From Deltaproteobacteria bacterium (GTDB lineage Bacteria > Desulfobacterota > Desulfarculia > JACQYL01), in NCBI GenBank assembly GCA_016208165.1, contig JACQYL010000062.1:1-64000 (forward strand): 64,000 bases of DNA, read 5' to 3'. Each line of letters starts with the position of its first letter. The first letter of the stretch is position 1. The position numbers and the translations under genes were made by a program. Below are positions 26,837 through 35,644 of the stretch, piece by piece. The notes beneath the pieces were generated by a model. The model worked only from the letters and a program-made list of their open reading frames with translations, had not been told where the DNA came from and searched no databases.

Positions 26837-27154
26837 ATGAAAAAGGTGGAAGTGTATAAAAACAACGGTTTTTCCGAGAAGGCGTTTACGAGGTTGCTGG
26901 TGCATGATTCCCCATATTTTAAGATACTGAATTTCAACTTCAACCCGGGTCAGGAGCTGCCGGTACATTCCCACGACATCGAGGGGCAGGTGAGTATCGC
27001 CGTCCTCGAGGGAGAAGGGGAGTTCCTTGGCGAGGACAATGCCGTTCTGCCCGCGGTCGCCGGCGATGTCCTGATTTCCGATATTGCCGAGCCTCACGGC
27101 GTCAGAGCGAAAACCGCCCTGCGCATACTGGTGACCATAGCGCCGCCCATTTGA
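26837..27154 (+). CDS. cupin-domain protein
   Basis: A 105-residue single-domain cupin with GGGAGGAGG before the ATG. The two cupin motifs are visible: PGQELPVHSHDIEGQVSIAV (H-x-H plus Glu/Gln region, about residues 37-56) and the later VAGDVLISDIAEPHGVRAKT with a second His. This suggests a metal-dependent small beta barrel that binds or turns over a small molecule, or stores a metal. It lies 22 bases after the iron-sulfur protein and probably shares its transcript. Cupins are frequent partners of hcp in anaerobes, but the activity is not established. Confidence 0.82.
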   Translation: MKKVEVYKNNGFSEKAFTRLLVHDSPYFKILNFNFNPGQELPVHSHDIEGQVSIAVLEGEGEFLGEDNAVLPAVAGDVLISDIAEPHGVRAKTALRILVTIAPPI

Positions 27155-27663
27155 GAAACCCGGCGTTTCCGCCTGCACAAACGCCCTGAATCGATGCCGG
27201 GCCGTTTCCCTTGCCGTGAAATAGTCCTTCCGATCCGATTGGAAGCACAGGGGCAGGGGGCGCCCCGGACGTCCCTTCAGGTGTTTACTTCCTCAATACA
27301 TTTGAATCTTCCATCCCAAGTCTGGTAAAGTCCCCAGGAGCAGGTCAGGGGACTCCCGGTCGAACTTCTCCATCGTCTTCAGCCCTCAGGCGTTTGTCTC
27401 ACCGGTCATCGGCGGGATGCACAGGTTCGGGTGATCTTGCCGGAGTGATTCGTACTCGGGATGACGGAGGCGACAACACGCCGGGCACCGGAAGCCGACG
27501 TAGGTTTTTATCGGCCGCCCCTGGTCCGAAAACTGTTCTGAATGGGTACCCGTTGTGGAACGGGGAATCGGTAGTCCTCTTAATACCGGCGCCGCCTGGA
27601 ATGTGGACAAAGGGAAGAAGGCGGTTTCCCTGAGTTTCCAAGGTGTCGGCAGGGGAGGTATGC
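27155..27663. other. intergenic region upstream of the octaheme cytochrome
   Basis: About 509 bases with no gene I can support. No TTGAC-N4-GTCAA palindrome is present, so the octaheme gene is not visibly under the same operator as hcp. A minus-strand frame at 27386-27535 encodes a Cys-rich tail (YVGFRCPACCRLRHPEYESL) without a start codon and could be a gene remnant. Confidence 0.4.
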
Positions 27664-28899
27664 ATGCTGAAAGCCAGGTCGATTCTGATCGCTCTCGTGA
27701 GTCTATGCCTGGGTACGTGGTGGTCCGCAAGCTTCAGCTGGGCCAAACCGTCCCCGTGCGAAACCTGTCACGAAAAAATCGCGCCCAAGCAGGCCAAGGA
27801 TTTCAATCGGTCCAAAATGGCTGAAAAACTGGATTGCTCGGATTGTCACGGTCTTGAACACCTGGATTCCGACGACGTGGATAAAGCCAAGCTCCCCACT
27901 TTCGAAACGTGTCGCACCTGCCACAAGGCCAGAGTGGAGCAATATTTGGATGGAAAGCACGCGCTGGGGCTTGCGGCCATGCAGGCCATGCCCTATACGC
28001 ACGCCCAGCCCAAGGTGTTCATAGAAGGGCAGAAGGGTTGCGGGGGATGCCATGCGCTGGGGGTGAAAAGCGACGAGAGTCGGAGGTATTATCCTTACGG
28101 TATGGACTGCCAGAGCTGCCATACGCGTCACGCCTTCTCCAAGAAAGAAGCTTTACAGCCCGAAGCCTGCCTGCCCTGCCATATGGGATTTGATCACGCC
28201 CAATGGGAAATGTGGTCCGGATCGAAGCACGGTGTCACTTACCTGACCAACCGCGCGATGGGTTCGGAGAACCTTGAAAGGGCCCCCACGTGTCAGACCT
28301 GCCACATGCCCGAAGGCAATCACCGAGTGTTCTCCGCCTGGGGTTTTCTGGGTGTGCGCCTTCCTGAGGAGGATGAGGGATGGCTGGCGGATCGCATTAC
28401 GATCCTCAAAGGTCTGGGAGTATTGGATCCCTCCGGCAACCCGACGCCGCGGCTGGATCTGGTGAAACGCATCAAACTGGCTCGTCTGACGAAAGAGGAA
28501 TTTGAAGCAGAGCGAAATCGCTACGCCCGGGTCTGCGCCGAGTGCCACTCGGCCGGCTTCTACCAGGAAAACATCCAGAACGGGGATGTCATGCTGCGGG
28601 AAGCGGATCGTCTCTTTGCCGAAGCGATTCACATTGTGGGAAGTCTTTATCAAGACGGTATCATCCCGATGCGGGAGGGGTATTTTGCGTATCCCGATTT
28701 GCTCTCGTTTTATGAAGTGAACACGAAAATCGAGTTGATCTTGTACGAAATGTTCATGGATCACCGGATGAAAACGTTTCAATCTTCGTTTCACATGAAT
28801 CCGGATTTCGCCACATGGTACGGCTTTGCCAAGATGAAAAAGGATCTTAAAGAGATTCGTGAGCTGGCTCCGAAGATGAGAATGGAGGCTCAGCGGTAG
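27664..28899 (+). CDS. octaheme cytochrome c, hydroxylamine oxidoreductase-like
   Basis: A 411-residue periplasmic protein with GGGGAGG upstream of ATG 27664 and a signal peptide (LIALVSLCLGTWWSASFSWA). Eight C-x-x-C-H heme motifs are present: CETCH, CSDCH, CRTCH, CGGCH, CQSCH, CLPCH, CQTCH and CAECH. After the last heme, FYEVNTKIELILYEMFMDHR and MKTFQSSFHMNPDFATWYGF match the conserved C-terminal region of the HAO family. HAO of nitrifiers oxidises hydroxylamine; relatives lacking the crosslinking tyrosine (epsilon-type Hao) reduce nitrite to hydroxylamine or ammonia. The two cannot be separated by eye. Downstream of an hcp unit, a reductive role is the more likely reading. Confidence 0.87.
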   Translation: MLKARSILIALVSLCLGTWWSASFSWAKPSPCETCHEKIAPKQAKDFNRSKMAEKLDCSDCHGLEHLDSDDVDKAKLPTFETCRTCHKARVEQYLDGKHALGLAAMQAMPYTHAQPKVFIEGQKGCGGCHALGVKSDESRRYYPYGMDCQSCHTRHAFSKKEALQPEACLPCHMGFDHAQWEMWSGSKHGVTYLTNRAMGSENLERAPTCQTCHMPEGNHRVFSAWGFLGVRLPEEDEGWLADRITILKGLGVLDPSGNPTPRLDLVKRIKLARLTKEEFEAERNRYARVCAECHSAGFYQENIQNGDVMLREADRLFAEAIHIVGSLYQDGIIPMREGYFAYPDLLSFYEVNTKIELILYEMFMDHRMKTFQSSFHMNPDFATWYGFAKMKKDLKEIRELAPKMRMEAQR

Positions 28900-29014
28900 T
28901 AGATGCCGGCGGCGGATTGCATTTAAGACACGCCGCTGAAGCAAACCCTGAATCGGGGGTGTGGTCCGGACTCTTTTCCGCTTAGCCATCTCCGACTCAT
29001 AAGGAATGATCGCG

Positions 29015-29929
29015 ATGACGCGCGAGCCTCGGGCCGCAACCAACCAATTGACCAAATCCATGCCCGCACCCGGCGATGCGGAAGCCGACCGTGTGCCCGC
29101 TTCCGTAACCCGAGTTATGGACTGTCACGTCCATGTGTTTCCCGACAGAATCTTCGAAGCCATACGTAAATGGTTCGACACGCACGCCTGGCCCATAAGG
29201 TACAAACTGACGGCTCAAGAGGCGCTCGATTATCTATTCTCGAGGGGGGTCGACCGGATCGCCGCCCTTCAATACGCACACAAGCCGGGAATCGCTCGGG
29301 AACTGAACTCTTTTATGGCCCGGTTGTGCCAACGAAACGAAAAGGCGATCGGCATGGCCACCGTGTTTCCCGGCGAGAGGGACGCGCGGAAGATCCTAGA
29401 GGAAGCGTTCGGACTCGGCCTGCATGGAGTGAAACTGCATTCCCACGTCCAGTGCTTCGATATGGGAAGCGGGGCTATGAACGAGATCTACGAAGTCTGC
29501 GCCGAGCAAGGAAAGCCGCTGATCATGCATGTCGGGCGGGAACCCAAGAGCGAAGCCTATGCGTGTGATCCCTATGACTTGTGCGCTGCAGGGAAGGTGG
29601 AAACGGTCCTGCAGAATCATCCCGATCTGAAACTGTGTGTGCCGCATCTGGGTGCGGACGAGTTTTCAGCCTACCGCGGATTGCTCGAATGCTTCGATCA
29701 TATCTGGGTCGACACCACCATGATGCTGGCGGAATATTTTCCGTATACCATCACGTCCGAATTTGAAGGCATGCGTACCGATCGTATTATGTACGGCACG
29801 GATTTTCCGAACATTCCTTACGCCTGGGATCGGGAGATCAAGCGGGTGATGGCTTTCGATCTTTCCGCGGACACGCAAGACCGCATCCTGTTCAGAAACG
29901 CCGTCGAATTTTTTTCCGTTCCAGTCTGA
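29015..29929 (+). CDS. amidohydrolase 2 family protein
   Basis: A 304-residue TIM-barrel metal hydrolase; ATG 29015 has AAGGAA nine bases upstream, with an in-frame ATG three codons earlier as alternative. The first 35 residues are an unconserved extension; the fold begins at VMDCHVHVFPDRIF (H-x-H metal ligands). Later ligands are HGVKLHSHVQCFD, KPLIMHVGRE (His), VCVPHLGADE (His; written CVPHLG) and MYGTDFPNIPY (Asp). The family includes decarboxylases and hydrolases of aromatic or cyclic acids; the substrate is not predictable. It follows the octaheme gene by 115 bases and may or may not be cotranscribed. Confidence 0.87.
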   Translation: MTREPRAATNQLTKSMPAPGDAEADRVPASVTRVMDCHVHVFPDRIFEAIRKWFDTHAWPIRYKLTAQEALDYLFSRGVDRIAALQYAHKPGIARELNSFMARLCQRNEKAIGMATVFPGERDARKILEEAFGLGLHGVKLHSHVQCFDMGSGAMNEIYEVCAEQGKPLIMHVGREPKSEAYACDPYDLCAAGKVETVLQNHPDLKLCVPHLGADEFSAYRGLLECFDHIWVDTTMMLAEYFPYTITSEFEGMRTDRIMYGTDFPNIPYAWDREIKRVMAFDLSADTQDRILFRNAVEFFSVPV

Positions 29930-30153
29930 AGAACCTCCCGGGCCGCGTCACCCTATTCTTTCCCATTCGGGCGGCCTTTCCCCGCGGCTCAGCCGCCCTT
30001 CTCTTCGCGTCTTCATGTTCCAGCCACGCAAGGCAGAAGAAACCATTTCCAGAGAGAAAAGGATCAAGTTAACAGGAATTGTTCCGATAAGATACTAACA
30101 CACTGGTAAGAGACCGCCTTGGCAAATTGCCATGGCATAGGTTAATTAATTGA

Positions 30154-30159
30154 TATAAT
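30154..30159 (+). promoter_or_regulatory. candidate -10 box for cheW
   Basis: TATAAT matches the sigma-70 consensus and lies 53 bases before the cheW start in an AT-rich stretch. An ATGGCA 16 bases upstream is a poor -35 box, so the assignment rests on the -10 hexamer alone. Confidence 0.35.
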
Positions 30160-30211
30160 AGTACTTTATCGAACAGGATACAGAGTCTTGCTCGGACGGG
30201 GAGGCCAGTAG

Positions 30212-30724
30212 ATGTCAAGAACTACCAAAACAATGGATGCGTCGGTCAATGGGATTGTCGACAAGGAAGGAAAATACCTTACGTTCAGTCTGGATGATGA
30301 GGAATACGGGATCGGCATCCTTAAGATCAAGGAAATCATTGGGATGATAGAAGTGACTTCCGTACCGCGGACACCGGCATTTGTCAAAGGAGTCATCAAT
30401 CTGCGCGGGAAAGTGATTCCCGTGATCGATCTCAGGCTGAGGTTCGGCCTGGAATCGGCGGACTATACGGAACGAACCTGCATCATCGTGGTGGAAATAT
30501 CGGGAACGAGCGGAACGGTCCTTTTCGGAGTCGTGGTGGATTCCGTGTCGGAGGTGTTGAACATCAGGGGTGAAAATATAGAGGAAACGCCTTTGTTCAG
30601 CGGCAATGCAGACATGGACTACATTCTAGGCATGGCTAAGATAGAAGGGGGCGTTAAACTCCTGTTGGATATCGATCGGGTTCTATCTTCGAACGAAATG
30701 GATATGATCGGGACCGTTCACTAA
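30212..30724 (+). CDS. cheW: CheW-like chemotaxis coupling protein
   Basis: A 170-residue protein that links chemoreceptors to the CheA kinase. The CheW fold is complete: KYLTFSLDDEEYGIGILKIK, IIGMIEVTSVPRTPAFVKGV, INLRGKVIPVIDLRLRFGLE, then GVVVDSVSEVLNIRGENIEE and YILGMAKIEGGVKLLLDIDR. The INLRG-x-V-I-P-V-I-D-L core is the family hallmark. It stands as a single gene; no cheA is in the window. The chemoreceptor at 15165-17204 and the CheB-CheR fusion at 56331-59510 are the other chemotaxis-type genes here. A hairpin terminator follows. Confidence 0.95.
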   Translation: MSRTTKTMDASVNGIVDKEGKYLTFSLDDEEYGIGILKIKEIIGMIEVTSVPRTPAFVKGVINLRGKVIPVIDLRLRFGLESADYTERTCIIVVEISGTSGTVLFGVVVDSVSEVLNIRGENIEETPLFSGNADMDYILGMAKIEGGVKLLLDIDRVLSSNEMDMIGTVH

Positions 30725-30735
30725 TATTCAGTAGA

Positions 30736-30767
30736 GAGAGAACCTCCGCTTGCCGGAAGGTTCTCTC
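30736..30767 (+). terminator. terminator-like hairpin after cheW
   Basis: A ten-base-pair stem (GAGAGAACCT / AGGTTCTCTC) with a 12-base loop starts 11 bases after the cheW stop, between convergent genes. The downstream sequence (CATCTGTCTATT) is only moderately T-rich. Confidence 0.55.
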
Positions 30768-30794
30768 CATCTGTCTATTGGGATATGATTCGTG

Positions 30795-30826
30795 GTCGGC
30801 GCGGACAACCGGTTGTCCGCGCCGAC
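30795..30826. repeat. perfect 32-base palindrome between convergent genes
   Basis: The half-site GTCGGCGCGGACAACC is followed at once by its exact reverse complement, with no loop. It lies between the cheW terminator and the stop of the minus-strand coiled-coil gene, 53 bases beyond that stop. It may act as a terminator or cruciform for the minus-strand operon, although no T run follows. Confidence 0.8.
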
Positions 30827-30879
30827 TCGCGTTCAGGGCCTGCGATGGATTTTCTCCGGCTATTTTGCGGAAAACAAAG

Positions 30880-32781
30880 CTATCTCACCTTGTCGGCCGG
30901 CATGTAATAGCTGTCCCCCACCGTGTCGGACACAAAGGGGGGCGCCATTTTGACTCCTTTGCCTTCAGCGGTGCGAAGAGTCAGTACGAACACTCTCGCC
31001 AGATTCTTGTGATTCTCGCGGTCCAGTTGGACGGCGCCAAGCACCGGCAGCCCGTACATGATGGGTTCCCCCAGGAGATTGGTTTGTTGGACCGACCACG
31101 GACCGGTGATCACAACCGCCAGCTGGGTGCGGGGATCTTTATCCTGGGCGTTGACCTGGTTGAAGTAGTCCATGGCAGCTTCGACCAGTTCGTCGGCGTT
31201 GTCCGGAGCGTTCGAGGCGTTCTTGGGCCAGGTTCGATCTGCGATTCTCTGTTTGAAGGACGCCGTGTCATCCGCCAGCTTGGGCTCGATGCCGGCCGTG
31301 AGCTCTTTAACCATTGGATGGTCCGGGGAGAAGCGTTGAGCCATCTGCAGCCACTGCCGGATGACGTCGTGTTGCTGCAACCGGTTGAAGTCATGGAGGC
31401 GGGGAAGGTTTTGCAGCTTGTCCTGGACTCTCTTGGCGAGATCTTCCGCCATAACGGTCCGCGTCAGTCGAACATTCCGTACTCCTTTGACGAGTTCTTC
31501 GTACGGAAAAGCGGCCCGACCCTGCCCGGAATACCCTAGTTCCGAAGTTGTCCTCTCGATCTCCTCGCCGGTTGAGCCGTATTTTTCGGCGAAGGCCTCC
31601 ATCGTCGGCGTGACCTTGGGGAGTTCATTCTTTTCGAAGTCCTCGATGGCCAATATGGTTTCTTCCACCGGCTTGAGGTCATTGTAGTAGATCGGGACGC
31701 CCGGAGCTTTGTCGAACACGATTCTCAGGCGTTCGTATTCCAGTCTAAGGGCCTCGACGTCCTTGTTGACTCCTTGACTCTGTTTTTCGGCGATAGCCCC
31801 GGTCCGCTCATATTCGGCTACCGATTCATCAACCGATGTTTTCATATTAGCAAGGAGGGCTTCCGCCTGATGAATATCCGGGTGTGAAGTGACCCCTTTC
31901 CGGGCGGCAAGTTCCCGGACTTCGGTCAATGTCGTTTCAATATCCGACAAGCTGGAGCGCAAATTCGTGATCACCTGGTCTTTGGAGCCCCTATAATCGG
32001 GATCGTTCAGTTTGGCTATCCCGCTTTCGACGGATCTGAAGGAAGCATTGATCTGATCCATGGGCCGACGGGCCTCGTATGGCAGCTTGGCCGTGCCGGC
32101 GGCCTTCTCTTGAGCCGTGACGGTCGTCTTGGAGGAAGGGGCTGCGGCTTCGCCCTGACCTGAGGAGGGGGACGCGAGGCGTTCTCTTGCCGCGATCACC
32201 TCCGGATGGTTGACATGGTCGGAATATCCTCGTTCGATTTCGCCCATCAAACGCTGCGCCGCTTTCACATCTCCTTTTTTCAGCGCCGCATCCATTTTTT
32301 CCAACCTGCTGCTCACTTCCCCGGGAAGCTTGACTCCTGATGCGACCATAGCCGGCTGCTCAACCGCCGATTTTTCGACGGTTTTGACTTCGGGCTTGGG
32401 AGGAAGGTTTGTTTCCTTGCTTTCGCTTTGGGCCGTCAGCGCGCCTGCGCCGACGTCTTTTCCCGTGCGCCGTTCGAGATCTTTTATGAACTTGACCATC
32501 TTGTTTTCCGTGGTCTTGACGGAGACGTTTCCCGGGTCGGCCGATTTGGCCTGGTCGATGAGGGATTTGATCTTGGGAATGGCGGCGATGGCCTCGTCGG
32601 TTTTCCCTTCAAACATAAGTCGTTCAGCGGTTCTCAATTCACTGTTCGCCTCTTTCAGAAGCGACTTGACATCGTCGGCGTGTGCGGGCTCGATCGAGGT
32701 CGAGAAGAATCCTGACAAGAAGAGGGACACAAACAGGATTCTCATCCAAATGGACACGGGTTCGGTTCGGTGTAATGACAT
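30880..32781 (-). CDS. secreted coiled-coil protein of unknown function
   Basis: A 633-residue protein; AAAGGAGACC precedes the ATG at 32781. An extended signal peptide (basic start, core ILFVSLFLSGFF, cleavage near AHA-DD) sends it to the periplasm. It is almost wholly helical, with repeated short TPR-like or spectrin-like stretches (LKEANSELRTAERLMFEGKT, then DEAIAAIPKIKSLIDQAKSA). A conserved-looking C-terminal domain contains RTQLAVVITGPWSVQQTNLL and GEPIMYGLPVLGAVQLDREN. I do not recognise a family. It begins 13 bases after the hybrid kinase stop, so it is the third gene of the HDOD-kinase operon, which suggests a periplasmic partner for that signalling system. Confidence 0.7.
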   Translation of the reverse strand: MSLHRTEPVSIWMRILFVSLFLSGFFSTSIEPAHADDVKSLLKEANSELRTAERLMFEGKTDEAIAAIPKIKSLIDQAKSADPGNVSVKTTENKMVKFIKDLERRTGKDVGAGALTAQSESKETNLPPKPEVKTVEKSAVEQPAMVASGVKLPGEVSSRLEKMDAALKKGDVKAAQRLMGEIERGYSDHVNHPEVIAARERLASPSSGQGEAAAPSSKTTVTAQEKAAGTAKLPYEARRPMDQINASFRSVESGIAKLNDPDYRGSKDQVITNLRSSLSDIETTLTEVRELAARKGVTSHPDIHQAEALLANMKTSVDESVAEYERTGAIAEKQSQGVNKDVEALRLEYERLRIVFDKAPGVPIYYNDLKPVEETILAIEDFEKNELPKVTPTMEAFAEKYGSTGEEIERTTSELGYSGQGRAAFPYEELVKGVRNVRLTRTVMAEDLAKRVQDKLQNLPRLHDFNRLQQHDVIRQWLQMAQRFSPDHPMVKELTAGIEPKLADDTASFKQRIADRTWPKNASNAPDNADELVEAAMDYFNQVNAQDKDPRTQLAVVITGPWSVQQTNLLGEPIMYGLPVLGAVQLDRENHKNLARVFVLTLRTAEGKGVKMAPPFVSDTVGDSYYMPADKVR

Positions 32782-32794
32782 CGTCCGGTCTCCT

Positions 32795-35644
32795 TTATTT
32801 TTCCTTTAAATTGGGTTCTTCAAAATATCGGGGGGGCGAATCGGAATGTTTGATCGATTTCCTGATAAGGGCGTTCATGTCTCGCAGTTTATAGGGTTTC
32901 TTGATGATGTCCAATGCGCCGAGGTTCATCAATTCTTCTTGCTCGATGTGAGTGAAATATCCGCTGGCCACAACCACCTGCACATGGGGGTCCAGTTCTT
33001 TCAAAGCCTTCAGGCACTTCTTTCCTCCCATGCCGGGCATGTCGAGATCAAGGATCATGAGATCAATTCCGGCTTTTTCCTTCTGATATATTTCGATCGC
33101 CTGTTCCCCTGTTTCGGCCGTGAAGACCGAATAACCCATCTGATGCAGGTAGTCTCGCAGCAGCCTGGCTATGACCGGTTCGTCGTCGACCACCAGGATG
33201 GTTTCCTGTCCCGGGGATTCTTCGTCGTCTTGCGGTTGGCTTTCTGTTTTCGAGACGGCGTCGCCGGATCCGGACAATGCCGGCAGCCATATGTCAAAAC
33301 GGGCTCCTTCGCCGGGGGGGCTAACGGAATCAACGTAGCCTCCATGGGCTTTCACGATGCCGAAAACGGTCGAGAGCCCCAGGCCGGTTCCTTTGCCCAA
33401 CTCTTTTGTGGTGAAAAAGGGTTCGAAGATGTGGGCGAGGATGTTGGGAGGAATTCCCGGTCCGCTGTCCTGAAAGACGATGCGGACGTAGTCTCCGTCG
33501 GGCAAGGGCAGAGGCTGCGGTCTGGTATGCGAATCGATTCGAACGTTCTCACATTCGATGGTGATCCTTCCACCTTCCGGCATGGCGTCGCGTGCGTTGG
33601 TGGCCAAATTCAACAGTATCTGCTCCAGTTGAGCCGGGTCGGCTTTCACCTTTAGCAGTCCGCCCGGAAGACGGGCCTCAAGGGCGATCATCTTTGGAAT
33701 GGTTCGTTCCAACAGCAGCAGGGTTTCCCTGACCACATCATGCAGATCGATGGAAGACAGTTTAGGTTCGATTTTTCTGCTGAAGGTCAGAAGTTGCCGG
33801 ACCAAAGCGTTTGCGCGTTCCGCCGCCAGCGAGATGCTCGTCAACCGTTCCTCGTTGGCTCGGTCCAGTGAGTGAGAATCCAGCATCAGGTGCGAGTGCC
33901 CGCTGATGACCTGCAGGAGATTGTTGAAGTCGTGGGCAATGCCGCCGGCGAGAGTGCCCAACGCCTCCATTTTCTGGGCCTGCTGAAGCTGGTCCTGGAG
34001 CAGCTTCATCTTTCTATCGGCCTCGTAGCGTCCCGTAATATCTCGCCCCACGGCGTTGACGAATACATTTCCATCAGGGTCCGTCACCAAGACGCTCCGG
34101 TACTCGATCAGGTACCTGGCGCCTTCTCTTGACTCGTAACTGACCACTCCGAATGCTTGGCCTTCTTCCTTGATTTTCTCCAAATAGGATTGAAACAACT
34201 CAGGATCGACATCCCGGGCTATGAACTCGGACATATTCCTTCCCGCCACTCCTTCTTCGGCGTAGCCCAGGGCTTCAGCGGCGCTGCGATTTACAGTAAG
34301 GATGTTGCCTTCGATATCATGAGTGGAGATCCAGTCATTGATGCCGTTGAACAGATATCGGAAACGCTGTTCCGATTCTTTGAGCGCTTCCTGGGTCATC
34401 TCGATTTCGATCAAGCGCTGTTGCAGATCCTCCGCCCTCTGATGGAGCTGTTCCAACAGTTGAGCGTTGTGCAGGGCCAGGGCGACTTCGTTGGCCATAG
34501 CCTGCAGGAACGGTTTTTCTTCGTCGAATCGACGATGGGTGAGCGATCCGATGCCGATCAGTCCGATGGCCTGGCCGCGGCTGATCAAAGGTAGAGCAGC
34601 GAAGGACTTGAAATGCGCATGCTTGCACTCTTCGCGTATACAGCGCGGATCCGAATGGATGTCGTAGGAAAAAGCCGGTTCCCCATGTTCGGCCGCCAGT
34701 CCGCAGAGACATTCCCCCATCAAGTGGATGCCGGGGTCTTTCGGGTCCTCCTCTTTCCCCCCGGACATGGATCCTCGGGTCAGCAATCGGTTCCCATCGC
34801 GCAGAAAGAAATACGCCCCGTCCGGGGCCACGGACTCGGCGACCAAGCGTAGGGCAGAGCCGATGACCCCGTCCATGGAAAGATCAAGGCCAACCTGCCG
34901 GGCGAACGTATGCAATATATTCAGCTCTCGGATTCTGCTTTGGAGGGCCCGTTTCGCTCCGGCATTTTCCGGGAATTCCAACTGGTTCCGGTCCTGTATT
35001 CGGATCGGTCGACGGGAGGCGCCTTCAATCTCGTCTTTCAGCAGGAAGGTTCGAAGAATGGTGGCCACCACGTTGCCGAGCAAGATAGTTTCCCGTTGGC
35101 GCGGCCGGTCGAACGGTTTTTCCTCTCCGAAGGAGATGTTCATGACCCCTAGTTTCCGGCCCATGGATTCCAAGGGCAGGGCCGCCAGGGAAATAGGCGT
35201 TGAAAGTCCGCTCTCTTTTTTCAGCAGATCGGCGTGGGGGCTTTGGCTGTCCCAGAAAATGGGACGGTTGTCCTTAAAGGCCCGGCCTGCGATACCTTCC
35301 CCCGGCCGAAAGGAGAGAGCCCGATTGTAGCCGGCATGATCAAGCCCCAGAAGCTCCATCTGTCCGAAAGCGGCCAGCAATTGAAGACTGTCGGTCTCTT
35401 CACGGTATGTCAGCAGTGAGCAGGCAGTCACATCATTCAGTTCCGCAACGATGGTCTCGGTGATGCGTCTGGCGGCAACGTGAAGAGATTCGATTCCGGC
35501 CGGAATCGAGGTCAGTGCGGAAATCGAAGATAGAAGACGCACAGAAGATCCGAGCCTTCCACTCATCTCATTCAGCCTCTCGGACAGATTCAGGATCTGT
35601 TCGGCAAGTTTATGGTTGTCCGATCCGTTAGGCATGTTGTCCAT
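32795..35644 (-). CDS. hybrid sensor histidine kinase: GAF-GAF-PAS-HisKA-HATPase-REC
   Basis: A 949-residue soluble kinase; the ATG at 35644 has GGAAGG ten bases upstream, and the gene overlaps the HDOD stop by 17 bases. Domains in order: a GAF domain (about 50-205), a second GAF domain (about 235-395), coiled coil, a PAS domain with PAC (about 425-545), HisKA with GGIAHDFNNLLQVISGHSHL (phospho-His near residue 570), HATPase_c (NLATNARDAMPEGG and EPFFTTKELGKGTGLGLSTV) and a C-terminal receiver with DLMILDLDMPG (Asp near 870). No membrane segments are seen, so the signal is cytoplasmic. The output is phosphotransfer, target unknown. Confidence 0.94.
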   Translation of the reverse strand: MDNMPNGSDNHKLAEQILNLSERLNEMSGRLGSSVRLLSSISALTSIPAGIESLHVAARRITETIVAELNDVTACSLLTYREETDSLQLLAAFGQMELLGLDHAGYNRALSFRPGEGIAGRAFKDNRPIFWDSQSPHADLLKKESGLSTPISLAALPLESMGRKLGVMNISFGEEKPFDRPRQRETILLGNVVATILRTFLLKDEIEGASRRPIRIQDRNQLEFPENAGAKRALQSRIRELNILHTFARQVGLDLSMDGVIGSALRLVAESVAPDGAYFFLRDGNRLLTRGSMSGGKEEDPKDPGIHLMGECLCGLAAEHGEPAFSYDIHSDPRCIREECKHAHFKSFAALPLISRGQAIGLIGIGSLTHRRFDEEKPFLQAMANEVALALHNAQLLEQLHQRAEDLQQRLIEIEMTQEALKESEQRFRYLFNGINDWISTHDIEGNILTVNRSAAEALGYAEEGVAGRNMSEFIARDVDPELFQSYLEKIKEEGQAFGVVSYESREGARYLIEYRSVLVTDPDGNVFVNAVGRDITGRYEADRKMKLLQDQLQQAQKMEALGTLAGGIAHDFNNLLQVISGHSHLMLDSHSLDRANEERLTSISLAAERANALVRQLLTFSRKIEPKLSSIDLHDVVRETLLLLERTIPKMIALEARLPGGLLKVKADPAQLEQILLNLATNARDAMPEGGRITIECENVRIDSHTRPQPLPLPDGDYVRIVFQDSGPGIPPNILAHIFEPFFTTKELGKGTGLGLSTVFGIVKAHGGYVDSVSPPGEGARFDIWLPALSGSGDAVSKTESQPQDDEESPGQETILVVDDEPVIARLLRDYLHQMGYSVFTAETGEQAIEIYQKEKAGIDLMILDLDMPGMGGKKCLKALKELDPHVQVVVASGYFTHIEQEELMNLGALDIIKKPYKLRDMNALIRKSIKHSDSPPRYFEEPNLKEK

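Noticed and set aside
27386-27535. Minus-strand Cys-rich peptide (YVGFRCPACCRLRHPEYESL) upstream of the octaheme gene
   Set aside because: It has no start codon near the Cys part and no ribosome site; possibly a remnant, but not supportable as a gene.
28153-29061. Minus-strand frame of 302 codons
   Set aside because: It is antisense to the octaheme cytochrome and has no recognisable domain; the eight CxxCH motifs on the plus strand decide.
30119-30140. Sigma-54 promoter before cheW (TTGGCA...TTGC)
   Set aside because: The spacing between the GG and GC elements is too short for a -24/-12 promoter; it is only a small palindrome.
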